64,000 nucleotides of DNA from Liolophura sinensis (Eukaryota; Mollusca; Polyplacophora; Chitonida; Chitonidae), in NCBI RefSeq assembly GCF_032854445.1, contig NC_088307.1:11236017-11300016 (forward strand). The letters run 5' to 3'. Within the stretch, counting starts at the first letter, position 1. Every line of letters starts with the position of its first letter. The position numbers and the translations under genes were made by a program. The notes beneath the pieces were generated by a model, which worked only from the letters and a program-made list of their open reading frames with translations, had not been told where the DNA came from and made no database searches. Shown here piece by piece: positions 11,257 to 23,844 of this stretch.

Positions 11257-13386
11257 TCAAACATATTAAAATAATAATGAAATGACTGTACGGTATATAT
11301 TTGTACGGCTTTGAATGAAGGAATGACTACATATAGGTCTGAGGAATCAATTGCGGAATACATTTAGTGCTCTGTTTGGTGTATTGAGCAAGAATTCTCT
11401 GATTTTGAAATTCCGTAAAGCTGTATTGAAATTTTAAATTTGTAGCTAATTAAATTACTGATGTCAATTAAGTACTTGCAGTGTTCCAAATTCCTCACAC
11501 CATGGCAGGTCTAGAATGGGGTGGGAGCATTATATTGTGGGTACCTGTACTGTATGTCTGAACCACTTCTCTGTATGGAAATGCCAAGGTGGGAGATTAA
11601 AATAGAGTTGTTAGAGCGTGTCAAGCCCTAAGCATTAGATGATGAAGGAATTTTAAGACCAATTGTCAACGGAATATTGTAGAGTAAAGCCATGATGGTA
11701 TTTGGGTCAGTGAGCACCAGATGTAATGGGTTTAGCCATTGTAAGTGCACCCCCTGTAGTGGGCCTCTTCCTGTGCCATTGTGGTCAGTATTGACAGAAA
11801 CAGCTTGGCAGAGGGTCTTCCTGGGGGGTGTCGCTGGTCTGTGTGAAGCCGCTCAGGTGTAGCCAAGCTGAAGTGGGGTTTACCCAGCTGCCACAGGCAA
11901 GCTGTACATAGACAATATATGTATCATATACAGGTGTGTAGGTAAAGATTGTACTGCGCAAATAGGCCACTGGAATGGTGTCACAGTATGAGGCATTGTG
12001 TTAGGGTTAGGCACAGACTACATGTATGTGTACCACTGATGTTCTTGCCAAAGCCTCATAGCCCCTCATGCCTGTCACAGCTCTTTCCCAATCCTGCAGC
12101 CGCTGTCCGCATGCCCAGAGGCTCCCGCCAACGTTAAGAGAGACGACAGCACACCGACTTGTGCACATGCAGTTTGACGCTAAGCCCATGATAGGCTGAC
12201 TGATATACATGCAGTAGTAGGTGGTCTGGCCGACTCAGAACAACAACAACACCAGTGAGGCATAGGGAGAGAGAGAGTGTGAAACAACAGTGACATTGTC
12301 CACTTTTCTCCCTTGCTCCCCAGTTGGCTGGGTCTGTTGACAGACTGTTACTTTAGGCGGGACAGGAACAGGGAGGGTATATGCCTTGCTTTATCACAAT
12401 GGACCCAGGGGCTTGGTCCCACTATTAGGAGCCCCCTCCCCCACCCCCTGTGGGCATAGAGTGTAGTTGTACTTGTCTCTGCCACTGCTATTATCAAGGA
12501 TCCTGGCCCCATTCTTCACTTGGTGACAATCCCTCAGGCTGCCTGCTAGATTATAATCCAGGCAAAATTCCGGAAATGCTGTGGGAGACCCTCTACATGT
12601 GTACACAGTACCAAGGTCTAACTTTCTGATAACACTCAGGATTTTGGAACCTGGTGGACTTAGGACTGACTGTCCTGAATTTGGGGGATTTATATACTCT
12701 GTACAGTATATATATATATACGTGCCTCGGATCATTACTGAAAGGAGATGTAGGATTCTGACCTTTCTAGGAAGGATTGGATGTACATTTCGCAGTAGTA
12801 CAGCGACCAGTTTCACTTTGTGCTTCTATATATACATATATATATCAGCCAAAGTCAGAGTGCGCTCTGCCTTTGTGTTAAAAAGCTACGGATTATTGCA
12901 AAGAGTTAGTTCTGTGCCCGTGCTCACACAGATTTACCTGTGCACATGCTAGCCAGGTGTTTCAGACAAAGTTGTCTACAGGTTGTTGAAAAGAATAGGC
13001 CTATATTTGTGATCATGTTTGTTTGACATGGACATTTACCTGAGGAGCATTAAGTACGGATGTCATACCTGTGCTAAGGTGTACTAAGACTAAGACAGTT
13101 TAATGTCACCTGCCATGGACCCATCTTTATACCTGGATGGGTTCTCTTCACAAGTAAACTTGAGCTGAGAAGTGTAGAAGTCGCCAGCTAGCACAGGCGA
13201 AGGCTGTTGATTTGAGCTGACTTTTGTTATTTTCAGTCCAAGGTAGGCCCCAAGCCAGGTGACTGCAAACATTCAGCGTTGGGAAGAAAAGCGAGCTATA
13301 TTCCCCAGCTGATCAGAAAACAGAAAGTGAACATTTTTTTAGTGTAGGGATTTTTTTGTTTTTTATTCTCTAATCTGTAAAAAGAT

Positions 13387-13494
13387 ACTGGCAACAGCCG
13401 TGAATTTGAATGTATTTCCGAGATTGAATTTTTAAGATTTTTTGAACAGTTTTTATTCCCACTTTGAAACTGGCAACGGCTGTGAATTTGAAAT
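13387..13494 (+). repeat. Short direct repeat just upstream of the start codon
   Basis: ACTGGCAACAGCCGTGAATT and ACTGGCAACGGCTGTGAATT recur 81 bases apart in the presumed 5' untranslated part of exon 1. Confidence 0.75.
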
Positions 13495-13510
13495 TGTTTG
13501 CCAACCAAAC

Positions 13511-13707
13511 ATGGGAGAGTATTACGTAGGCAAACAGTCTGACGTAACGTTAACAGGAATGATGCTACGCCGGAACTCCTCAAAGCGTGGCTCGAACCGC
13601 TCTAAGCGATCATCCATTCGGAATTCCCGTGAGCTGGACGCTAACATCGCGCGTAAGATGGTGGAAATGGATGATGTGGCCCGACCCGGGTGTTTGCCCA
13701 ATATTTG
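13511..13707 (+). CDS. RALGPS: RALGPS exon 1: start codon and basic Ser/Arg-rich N-terminus
   Basis: ATG at 13511 has a strong context (AAAC before, G after) and is the first ATG after an in-frame TAA at 13433-13435. It opens 65 codons plus two bases, then the donor GTAAGA. The peptide starts MGEYYVGKQSDVTLTG and continues into a basic serine-rich stretch (residues about 18-41) with RRNS, KRGS, KRSS and RNS motifs, then an acidic segment VEMDD at 53-57. The exon is richer in GC and CpG than its flanks. The leftover TG is completed by the first base of the 30465 exon to give Trp66, and the frame then stays open through every later exon. Linkage to the RasGEF exons rests on this phase match and coding character, across a 16.8-kb intron. 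It could be an alternative or lineage-specific N-terminus. No known domain was recognised. Confidence 0.72.
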
Positions 13708-15293
13708 GTAAGATTACATTGTGTGGAATTTTATCCGTAACCATAATGGTAACTATTATGATAGGTACATGCACAGTAGATGGATAGGATTCCTTGCATA
13801 TGGCATTCTTTTAATTAGTACAGTACATGATTTTTTATATTTATCAGTTAAGGGTGAATTATGTGTTCTTCATACATTCTAGATATACATGTAAAGTGAT
13901 GTTCACGTACATATAATATCATTTATTATTCTGGTGTTCTGTCACTCTGTGACCCTTGGATTATTGATACATGTACATGTACTTTCAGTTCATACTACAT
14001 GTATCAAGTGAATAATTCACACTTCATTTTGTATTATTCACTTGCCATGTCATATTCACACTTTACTCTGTGTTACTGACACCTTATTTCATGTTATTCA
14101 CGCAGTCAATAGTCTTACATGTGTACATGTAAATGCATGTACATGTAGGTTCCGGGAGAAATTGTACTGTACACGTGCGTATGCGTTCAGTACTGGAATT
14201 CCAGGCTTTCTCACTTGCCCATAACTTACCAGCAAGTAAAATGTCAGTTGCCCTTTTGGGCAAGCCCAGTTTTAAAGAACTCACTCGCTGGATAGGTATG
14301 CAGGGAACACAGTGTTATAGCATGGGCAGTCTATCATTTACTGTGCCAGCTTGCTGTGTGTTAGCTGAGTTTGCTTTAAGAAAACTTGTATGAGGGCAAC
14401 GAGTTTTGAAAATCACTTGTGTTCAGGGCAACTCCCCTGATTCTTCAGTGTTTTCAATGTCCATTGTGTCCAATATTTGGAAATGTTCTAAGAGAACTAC
14501 ATGTATAGAATGTAGGAAAATAATCGTGACAGTTTTAAGTGGCTTGCATCCATACATTCTTAAACGGTTGGTGGCATTTTCATAACTGTGTGCAAAACAT
14601 CCACGAAAAATGTGCTATAGAGGTCGAAAAGGTTGAAGATTTACAGTATCTCAAAAGGTTATGTTCAAGCGCAGTTAAATTTGAAAAGCATGGGAATTGT
14701 TGATATGGGATTGAAGAGATAACCAGTCCAGGGTGATGTTTAATGTGTATATGATCCAGAAATCAATGTCTTACCACATTCATTTTTATTTTGCTGGTTG
14801 TAAAGTATAATTGCTGAATAATATGTTTTCAAGACACACTTTGACTGAATATTACTTTGAACATTCCCTTTACTTTGACCTGAGCAGTAAATTTGTGGTA
14901 CTGATTGTCAGACAGTGATTAACTCTATACCTGACAGGTTACCTGCTGATTACAGGTGTGGTAATTAGTTAATGGTCTGATAACTAGAGTAACTTGTAGA
15001 TAATGGGATACACTTTGACATCATGGCACTTATTAAAGCTTCATTGCTTGTAATATGTGTATAGCACTCAGTACCGACTGTGTCCACCGTTGACGCCACA
15101 TAGAGTGTGGACTGTGATAACCAACCACTCTGTTTTCACGCTGCCATAGCTCCAGGAGTTTTGCCCTAGAATGTGAAAATCTGGTGGAAATTGAAGCCAC
15201 AATTCATAATGAATACTTACCCTAATTGTTGAGGTGACACGTTATTTAATACCGAGGGCAAACAGTGTAAACATGAGTTTATATTTTTGTTGA

Positions 15294-15296
<3 letters not shown>

Positions 15297-15330
<34 letters not shown>
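15297..15330. repeat. (TA)n microsatellite
   Basis: Uninterrupted TA dinucleotides over 34 bases. Confidence 0.97.
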
Positions 15331-15334
<4 letters not shown>

Positions 15335-16747
15335 CATACTCTTGGTATACATGTATATGTTTGTAGAATCCTTCGATTTTGTGCCTGCAGACGAATCAGT
15401 CCCATGACATGCACAGTACACACACTTGCGCAGATTACAATGTAGGTGTTATTTATAACGAGTATAGCTAGGTCAGTTCGAACTTGAAAATTTGTTAACA
15501 TCACATTTCAGTTGATGAGTTTTAAAATTGCAAAACCATTTTAAACTGATGAAAGTTGTCGTGCAAATGCAGAACTTTATTTGATTTTTTTTGCATGTAT
15601 AGTATTGTGGGGAAGTTGATATAAATGTACAATTACATGTTACAAATTAGAACACCGGCTTTATTGATCAACATTGTTGATAATGTCTGTCAAAGGCATG
15701 TGTGAATTTTCGAGCCAGTAGAAAAATGGTTACCTCATGGATAAAATTAGATACATGTACAGACAGAATTTCATCCGCGTTTTATGGATGATGACAGAAC
15801 TGAGTATACTTGCTTTTCAAATGTTCTATTTTACAAGGCATTTGACCTGCCTGGCTGCCTCAAGCCCAGATTTGACCCATTTGAAACGCTTGAGAAACTG
15901 TTTCATATAATCACACAGTGTTTAGTCATTTAGCATATATTAGGCCCCTAGGGTTAATATAATTTGTTCAGTTTGTAATTTTGTGTATCAATTTATGATG
16001 TGGGTATAACTGGTATGGGAGAGTGTATGCAAATGAATTTCATCAGTACTATACTACAATATGCGAATTAGTGTCAGCAATTAACAGCTATAACTGTAAT
16101 AGTGATCATTTGCACCATTGTAATTAATAGTTTGCGGATTGTATGTTGTATCAGAAAACACCTGATATTGATATCAGCCAGTCATTGATATCAGCCAGTA
16201 ATCACTATCAATATGTATTTATGGTGTAGGAAATGGAGGAAAAATATTATCTGATAGATAAGATAATTGACATGTACTGTAAAGTAGGATACCCTGTCGT
16301 CTTTCTCTGAACTTCTGTTGTAGTTGTGTTTTTTGAGTTTGACATAAATTTATATACATGTACATCTAACTGCTTATAAGAATTAGCATTCAGGACCGAG
16401 TCCTTAATTACTCTGTGATAATTAATTGCCACATACAAGTAGATACACTAGATACCTATACGTGTGCAAGGGACATTTGTTTCTTGTCCTATTAAAGGCA
16501 CATGGGCACACTCTCTTAGAGCTGTCAGAAGCATCTCGATCATGCACTCAGAGGGAAGAGAGCAGAATGCAGGTTCAGTCTTAAGTACAGTCATGCTTGA
16601 CTTGATACAGATATAGCTGGGGCATTCATTGTTCTGTTTTCGTTTTGCTTTATGTTCACTGTAAGGGGATAGTCCAAACTTACAAGGTAGTGTCCCAGAT
16701 TACCTGTTGTCCACAGGTGGTGTACATGCTATGTAGGCATCTAATGG

Positions 16748-17360
16748 ACTGAGGTTTGTGTGACTGTGATGGGGCTGGGATTTGTTTGACTGCGATGGGG
16801 CTGGGGTTTGTGTGACTGTGATGGGGCTGGAGCTGGGGCTGGGGTTTGTGTGACTGTGATGGGGCTGGGGTTTGTGTGACTGTGATGGGGCTGGAGCTGG
16901 GGCTGGGGTTTGTGTGACTGTGATGGGGCTGGGGTNNNNNNNNNNNNNNNNNNNNNNNNNNNNNNNNNNNNNNNNNNNNNNNNNNNNNNNNNNNNNNNNN
17001 NNNNNNNNNNNNNNNNNNNNNNNNNNNNNNNNNNNNNNNNNNNNNNNNNNNNNNNNNNNNNNNNNNNNNNNNNNNNNNNNNNNNNNNNNNNNNNNNNNNN
17101 NNNNNNNNNNNNNNNNNNNNNNNNNNNNNNNNNNNTGATGGGGCTGGGGTTTGTGTGACTGTGATGGGGCTGGAGCTGGGGCTGGGGTTTGTGTGACCGT
17201 GATAGGGCTGGGGCTGGGGTTTGTGTGACTGCGATGGGGCTGGGGTTTGTGTGACTGTGATGGGGCTGGAGCTGGGGCTGGGGTTTGTGTGACCGTGATA
17301 GGGCTGGGGCTGGGGTTTGTGTGATAGTGATGGGGCTGGGGTTTGTGTGACTGTGATGTT
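16748..17360. repeat. GT/GGGGCTGG minisatellite containing the gap
   Basis: Units of TTTGTGTGACTGTGATGGGG plus CTGGGG (26 bp), with longer units that include an extra GCTGGAGCTGGG. Strong strand asymmetry (G-rich). Confidence 0.95.
16936..17135. other. Assembly gap of 200 N
   Basis: Exactly 200 N lie inside the minisatellite 16748-17360. The round number suggests a placeholder, so the true array length is unknown. Confidence 0.99.
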
Positions 17361-18426
17361 TAGGGATGCAAATTAAAGCAGTACAGTAAATTTGGCAACA
17401 TTAGAACGATGTATAAAGCCTGGTGGTATACAGAGCTAGGACACACCCTCAGGTTGTGATTGAAGTTTTGTTGAATTTAACATACATGTACAGGGTTTTC
17501 GTATAGAATTGGAGAAGGGGGTTAGAGGTCAAAAGGAGGCGGCTGATATAAAATCAGTTATATCACAGTTACTACTGATTTAAATGGTAACAGTATTCAA
17601 GGTAGATGGCTACAATGGACAGCAGTAGACAGTACTTGAATTTACACTTGTACATGATCACAGACCAAAATTTACAGTGATAATTACCTACTGGAAAATA
17701 AAAACCTGTGTTACAAGGATTAAAATGTTCCGTATTTTAAGCTCTTCAAAGTGATGACCTGAACAAAAAGTACAGTTATTGAATGTATTTTTAAGGTAAA
17801 GGGGTCAAATATACATGTATTAGATTTTATTTACATCGAGGTAAAGCAATATGGAAGTGGATAAAACATAACAAACAATTATTCATGAGTCTAAAATTAG
17901 GCATATGCACGATATAAAGTCATCTTGATGACCTGGGCACATTTTGAGGTCATGATTTTTATTTTGAGCTCTTAAAAACGAGTGAATGACCAAGCATTTT
18001 GCTCCCAGAGTTATAATCAACTTACGTTTATAAATGTATTTGAAAATAGTTATACTTAACTTACAGATCATGTAAGTTACATTTACTTGTGCCTTGGGTA
18101 CCTGAATTTTACTGTTACCTGTTTACATGTAAATGTGACTGAATTTCACAGGAACTCATCAAGTTGTTGTACAATATACTCATTCATCGTCAGGTTGTAC
18201 AGACACTCTGGCAGTACAAGTATGTCGACACCTGTACTGCCTCCCCCGCATTTCACCTCCACGTTAATTACCTGGGTAAATAACAAGTAGGCTTGTCACC
18301 AGTGCTGTTTACCTAGCCAAACTACATGTACCTACATGCAATCGGACAGGTAAATGTGAAGGTGTTTCAGTAAAAACATCATGAAAAAAAAAAGGGTGCG
18401 ATCGTGGGAAAGTGAAGTTTCAGGGG

Positions 18427-18632
18427 AATCCAAATATATATATATGTATATGTACATTATATGTACATGCCAAGACTGGGAATAATTTTGAAGTTGGTGC
18501 AGGACAAAAGTGCAAAAAACATTGCAATGTATTATTAATTTACATGGTCCTGAAGCAAGCACTTGGCCCTTGTGAAAATACTGCTTGGTACACTGCCCAT
18601 GTCCTGTGCACTCCTTATCTCCAGGCTTGCAT
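18427..18632 (+). repeat. Dispersed repeat C, copy 2
   Basis: GGGAATAATTTTGAAGTTGG, TGCAGGACA, GTCCTGTGCA and CCAGGCTTGC. About 70-75% similar to copy 1 by eye; function unknown. Confidence 0.7.
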
Positions 18633-18821
18633 TTACTTGTACATTTGTAGTCATCAGTTGTCATGGGCACATGTGTGCCTACATGTACATTGTAGATATT
18701 TAGTATTATTGTGTGGTCTTGCGAACCACATTTTTACTTAAAGTTTTCAATTTAATTTTTGGATGTACATGTATATGCAGTGTAAAAACTGTATGATACA
18801 AGTACAAAGTGTTTTGAAACT

Positions 18822-19085
18822 CGGGTCCTCCGTGGCTCAGTTGGTTAGCGCGCTAACGCAGCGTAATGACCCAGGAGCCTCTCACCAATGTGGTCGCTGT
18901 GAGTTCAAGTCCAGCTCATGCTGGCTTCCTCTCCGGCCGTAAGTGGGAAGGTTTGTCAGCAACCTGCGGATGGTCGTGGGTTTCCCGCGGGCTCTGCCCG
19001 GTTTCCACCCACCATAATGCTGGCCGCCGTCGTATAAGTGAAATATTCTTGAGTACGGCGTAAAACACCAATCAAACAAACAAAC
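18822..19085 (+). mobile_element. Full-length young SINE (family 1)
   Basis: The best-preserved copy in the window: tRNA-like head with A-box (TGGCTCAGTTGG) and B-box region (GAGTTCAAGTCCAG), body and AACACCAATC tail with (AAAC)n. The target duplication AAGTGTTTTGAAACT at 18807-18821 and 19086-19100 is perfect over 15 bases. Transcription would be by RNA polymerase III. Confidence 0.96.
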
Positions 19086-19111
19086 AAGTGTTTTGAAACT
19101 TTGCAGGTGGG

Positions 19112-19225
19112 GGAGAGTGTCCCGGGATTCTCTGTTCCGTTTCCTCCCACTATAATACAGGCCACCGCAGTACATCAACATGTATTGTACTGTATGAGTG
19201 AAATATTCTAGTGTGTAATATGGTG
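19112..19225 (+). mobile_element. Old SINE family 1 remnant
   Basis: Diverged 3' half: TTTCCTCCCACTATAATAC, GCCACCG and AGTGAAATATTCTAGTG follow the order of the SINE body. It lies just downstream of the young copy ending at 19085. Confidence 0.6.
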
Positions 19226-19372
19226 TATACTAGTCCACTAAGTAAATATGTTTGTTCAACAACATTTACTCTGATATTTCAGGACTGTAGGTCACTTTTC
19301 CTTTTTTTTTTTATATTTTTTTTATTAGTTGTGACAGTTCCTGATAATTTTGTACATGTACATGTGTAATAT

Positions 19373-19719
19373 ACAGTTTACGAGTTACGCCATGACGACA
19401 ACAGAATGACGTCCCGGTACACAATAACGTCGCCACTTTACAGCACAGTAGGGCTACTTACCTATCTTTTAACATGGCAGTGATCGTGTTCAGATCAAAG
19501 TATCGGCTGAACATCATTTTTTGTGCAATATTGGGAACGCAAATTCACCCCTGAACACAATTCAGAAGATTAGTCTAATCCTTTTTAATTAGATCCCTAT
19601 ATTCTATATTCCACCCCAGGTTAAAAGTACCAGATTAGCCCTACCGTGCCGTAAAGTGACGGTGTCATATTACAAAGGGACGTCACTCTGTTGTCGTATT
19701 GTCATATCTCGAAACCTGT
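19373..19719. mobile_element. Foldback MITE with long terminal inverted repeats
   Basis: The left arm (19373-19457, extending weakly to about 19478) is the imperfect reverse complement of the right arm (about 19635-19719). Shared pieces read in the left arm: GACGACAACAGAATGACGTC, CACTTTACAGCACAGTAGGG. The central ~150 bases are AT-rich and non-coding. About 75% of arm positions pair by eye. No transposase is present. Confidence 0.85.
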
Positions 19720-19790
19720 GTTTTCAAATTTTCTCGAGTACAGCGTTCAGCATTACTCGGTAATTAATAAATACATATGTGTCACACATG

Positions 19791-20126
19791 TACGTTAGTT
19801 GGTAAAGAGTTCGCTTCGGGAGCAATAGATCCAGGGTCAGTCCTGGGTCCAGTCACACCTAACACCTTAAAAAGAGAAAGTTGTAACTTCCTCGCTTGGC
19901 GTTCAACATGAAGGGGACAGTGCAATGACTGGTTGACCCATATCAGTATAATGTCTCAGGGTGCCTTACTTGCCTTCGGTAAGGCGTCTCAGTGAAGCAG
20001 CACCGGATTAAAGAGCAGTGGAAACAACTCCTGCAACAAGGAGGCACATTACATGCATTCCTTCGTCGTCATATGACTGAAAAATTGTTACGTACGACGA
20101 CGTTAAACCCCAAGCACTCACTCACA
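19791..20126 (+). mobile_element. Near-complete SINE family 2
   Basis: tRNA-like head (TTAGTTGGTAAAGAG, then GGTCAGTCCTGGGTCCAGTC), a body with CAATGACTGGTTGACCC and a tail CATATGACTGAAAAATTG, GTTAAACCCCAAGC and (ACTC)n. I know this arrangement from molluscan SINEs. Apparent ORFs across it are spurious. Boundaries are approximate because no clear target duplication was found. Confidence 0.85.
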
Positions 20127-20539
20127 GGAGGAGGACGGAGGATAGGTATTGCACTAGCTAACCCTATGTTTGCATTGTCCATCTGCATGCATGCGTTCAA
20201 CACTGAAACACATGTGTATATGCCATACATTACAGCTGACATTTATGCACATGTAATTATGAGAGCACTGAATGACACCAGCTACCTGCACACACGTGCC
20301 GTTGACAGATATTATACTAGTGTAAGGCTTCAGGATGAAGGATAGGTAAATCTGCATATCAAAACAGTCCCAGTTGTAATAGGAAATCTAGGAGCCTTTA
20401 TTGAACAGCATTGCTGGCCAAGTGGTAAAAGGTGTCACCTCACTGCTGAAGACAGCTGTTTCTTGACCAGTGACCAGTAGTGTGTCTTGACAGCTAGCTG
20501 TGGGTTAAGTTCGAGAAACGGATGTTACATATAGGTGCA

Positions 20540-20640
20540 TTGCAGGGCTTTCATTATCTTTTTTGAGTAAAGGCTACCCAGGAAAAGTAGGTAGCTACCT
20601 GGCAGATAATAAAATGAAATAAAACAGGAACTAAGACAAT
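20540..20640 (+). repeat. Dispersed repeat D, copy 1
   Basis: TCTTTTTTGAGTAAAGGCTA and TACCTGGCAGATAATAAAAT are shared with 36773-36860. Unknown type. Confidence 0.55.
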
Positions 20641-22768
20641 TGGTCTTAGCTACATGTACATGTAAATGTACCAGCTCAAAATCATACCAAAGCAGCAGGT
20701 TGCAGGTAGCTACACGAGTAACACTTTCTAATAAGAAGCCTTGTGTATGTGGAGAAAGCAGGCGCTTTCACGTATTATAATATATATTATGAAAAATAAC
20801 TTTGCTACCACATTATACATACATGTATATGTGTGAAATATTTCTACTCAGTTCTTCTCTCTAGATTCTATGCTACATGTGGGCAAATGAAAGGAATTTT
20901 TCACTGATAAAATTGTACGTAGTAACCTCGTCTAGTTTGGTACACCATCACAATACCTGCATACAGCCTCAGGCCTGGCATCACACATGTACACCCCAGA
21001 CTTACATGTATGTTTGTGTTACATTTGCATGCATGAGGGTATTGTCGCTAGAAGCTATAGATAGCCTCGATGTAATGCTCTATACCTGATCAATAATTAA
21101 CAGGGTGGTGCAGTGTACATACGGCTCGTCCCTAGCTACTTATAAGCTAGTCTGCACATGTACATACAGGATTAGTGGCTTACTGGCTATAATACCTGTA
21201 CTAAGGCACTGTTACGTACACGTACATTTATAGTAATATGTAAACATGTTTACTGTTACACGCACTTGTACTGCAGCTTGGATCTCAACCCAGACTGTGA
21301 CACACACCTGGTTCATAGTAGTGAACTGTGGCACAGGGATTACATGTATGTAAGCGCCTCTAGGGGCATAATCACTGTGTGCAAACCAATGTAGGGTAAA
21401 TGACCCAAAGTTTCACCCTGGGACTCAGAAAGTGTATCTAAGGATTCACTGCCTAGGTTGTGGTTGTTACTGACTGAGGGCCACAGGAGAGCATCAGGGG
21501 TGGTCAGAGGATTATACTGACCTTTCAAGAGTGAAATAAACAAGCTCATGCTTCACTGAGCAGTGAAATCTATACCACCAACAGTTCATGTTTTCCAGAA
21601 GTTTTAATCGTAATAATTTTATAATATGCACTTCGCAACAATTTGATTGTTTTATAATCGTTAGTTTGTGATAGCCTAAAAGGGAATTTAGGAGAAAACT
21701 TTGTGGAGATAAAGCATGACTTGCTTACCCAGTACCTTTGCACATGTCAAGTGTCATGTTATGTATCCATTTTTAAACTGCAGGTTTGATTGCGATCAAA
21801 GCCTACACACGTGCGTTTGCAGCGCTGCAGCTAAACATTTCTGGTGTAATTTGAAAGACTGTCATCTTCCGCCCATATTTTGTAAGCATTTATTTTTGTA
21901 ATACTTAATATACTTAATATTTAATCGAATCTCCTCACATGAAATTTAGTCATGCAGATTGGTTTTATCTACAAGCCACTTACAATCGCAGGACTTGAAA
22001 TTTCCATGTGTCTACCCATCGATCACATGATTTTTGCTGGCAAGAGGAAAAAAATCTTATCTGTCGCTGGTGACACGTGAATCATGTCTAGGCAAAAATG
22101 GACAGAGTAAATCATAAAACATTTTGTTTATAAAGTCAGTCTTGTGCAAACTCTCAATGTGATAACAACTCAAACAAATCCTGTGTCCTGATATGCTGCA
22201 CGCGAACACACTGCTACCGAAAAGGGTAAATCCTTGTAGTTATCAGAAACCTTGCGTTGAACATGTTTTCAGTGTTTCATGGAAGCTCCCGGTGTAAAAG
22301 CGCAGGAAAAGGAACTCTTCTGCAATGAGAGGATAGTTCAGACTGTAAAGAAACAAAATCACTATCTTCTGTCATCTTGTCGCCAACTCATATTCTCTCT
22401 GTGTCAGAAGACCCTGACCGCTGAAGTCATGGGTTCAAATCTAGGTCATGCTACATGTAATTTGTCTGCAGCTTTAATTACATACAAGTAATTACATACA
22501 ATTAGGGTCTGGGTTAGCTAGACTCAGAACATAAATGTGAAGGCTGGTGCAATTATTAAAGTGAAATATGGACGTAAAATGTTTGCTGTTTAACACGTCC
22601 CAATAATTATGTTCTACTGTTCCGTTAATTTTATTTCTCATAATTGTATTCTTTCTTAATTTGTATGCAAACGAGTAATATGGTACTGTATTTCAATTTG
22701 CCATTAAAAATAGCCCCAATAGCTGCATTTTCAGAGACAAAGTAAAGATTAAAGGTTACCCAATATTA

Positions 22769-22800
<32 letters not shown>

Positions 22801-23285
22801 AGGGGTCTTTTGAAATTACTGCTGAATATTACATTTTTTTTTTTTTTTGCTGTACATGGGATATATTACATACATGTACCTTTCAATAGTCGGTCAAAAT
22901 ATGCAACATCCGTGTCGTCAATTTTCTGGTCATTTGACACACATACACGTGTACATGTCACTTAGGGAATTTTAGGTGAGTTACAGATGTATAATTGTGT
23001 GGATGTAACAGAATTTTACGAAACAGGATACTGAGTTTATATGTCAAGTGTTCGTTATGCGAGATCATGCAGAAGATAATCAAATGTTCATGGTTAATTG
23101 GGTGATTGTAGCATTGTGTACAAACCACAAGCAAACTTTTTCGATATACTGTCTGCGTAAATATTACATATATTACAAAGCTTCTTTGTACATGTATTTA
23201 TGAAAAATAAGACTCCGGAAGCTTTGTAGAAGTGGCCAGGTGCATTGTACAGTTGCATTCATCGACAATGAACTCTTGAGTGCCC

Positions 23286-23468
23286 TAATTCCGTGACCAT
23301 TTCACATATGAAAGATCAGTGCAATTTATGCACATTTTTGATTTGATTTTGGCGACAAAGCTGCATGTACATTGGTTGGAGTGACCAATTGCAGGGCTTA
23401 ATATAATGCCTTCAGAATTTATGGTGCTTGAATAAGCACTTTGCAAACAAAAAGGTTGAAGAATTATA
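23286..23468 (+). mobile_element. MITE family M1, copy 2 (internal deletion)
   Basis: TAATTCCGTGACCATTTCAC at the start, AAAAAGGTTGAAGAATTA at the end. The CACAAAAAG...CACAG part of the interior is missing relative to copy 1. Confidence 0.82.
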
Positions 23469-23787
23469 TGTGCAGTAGTATACTCTGAATCTGTATACAT
23501 GCTTGTGTTATGATGAAATGATGCACTTCAGCCCGACCCAGCCAAAATAATCATGTTACACACTGACATCATGTTATCAGAAAACACTTGTTATTTCACA
23601 TGACATTCATTCCTGTTGTGTAATGTAGAATTTTTGACACTTATGCATGTTAAAACGTGTGGTTAACTTGTGCGTATGTACGCTACACAGTTTTGCTACA
23701 ACCTTTCAAAACAAGTTCAGTGGCAGGAAGTTCATACATGTTACATATACCCTCAGAGAGCATGTGTACTAACCTACACACATATGT

Positions 23788-23812
23788 ATGTATATGTATA
23801 TATATATATATG

Positions 23813-23843
<31 letters not shown>

Positions 23844-23844
23844 G
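23788..23844. repeat. (TA)n/(TG)n microsatellite
   Basis: Alternating TATATG and TATA units. Confidence 0.95.

Larger units (their letters stand above)
10480..11430 (+). repeat. Three spaced copies of a ~55-bp motif
   Basis: The core TATTGAGCA followed by CAGATTTTGAAATTC or a close variant occurs at about 10482-10540, 10672-10725 and 11375-11430. Two of the copies are preceded by GTGCTCT(A/G)TTTG. Confidence 0.65.
1..13432. other. Upstream intergenic region, no gene found
   Basis: No ORF here looks coding: all are short, and many arise inside SINEs or tandem repeats. The stretch holds SINE copies, a tail-only SINE insertion, one MITE, a 54-bp tandem array, a pair of dispersed ~180-bp repeats, diverged ~200-bp repeats and long G or C runs. 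A more GC-rich patch at about 12.0-12.6 kb could belong to a promoter or 5' untranslated exon of the RALGPS gene, but nothing specific marks it. Confidence 0.7.

Noticed and set aside
13511-13530. N-myristoylation of the MGEYYV start
   Set aside because: Gly2 is present but the usual small or Ser/Thr residue at position 6 is Val.
18882-19181. ORFs repeated in several SINE copies (also at 5.4, 11.1, 55.4 and 56.1 kb)
   Set aside because: They come from the SINE body, which is a non-coding polymerase III transcript.
19992-20345. 117-codon ORF
   Set aside because: Its first half is SINE family 2; the remainder has no protein resemblance.
20406-20480. tRNA-like segment TGGCCAAGTGGTAAAAGG
   Set aside because: Resembles an A box but no matching B box or paired stem was found.
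22385-22450. tRNA-like B box GGGTTCAAATCTAG
   Set aside because: Isolated B-box-like string; no A box at the right distance and no cloverleaf.
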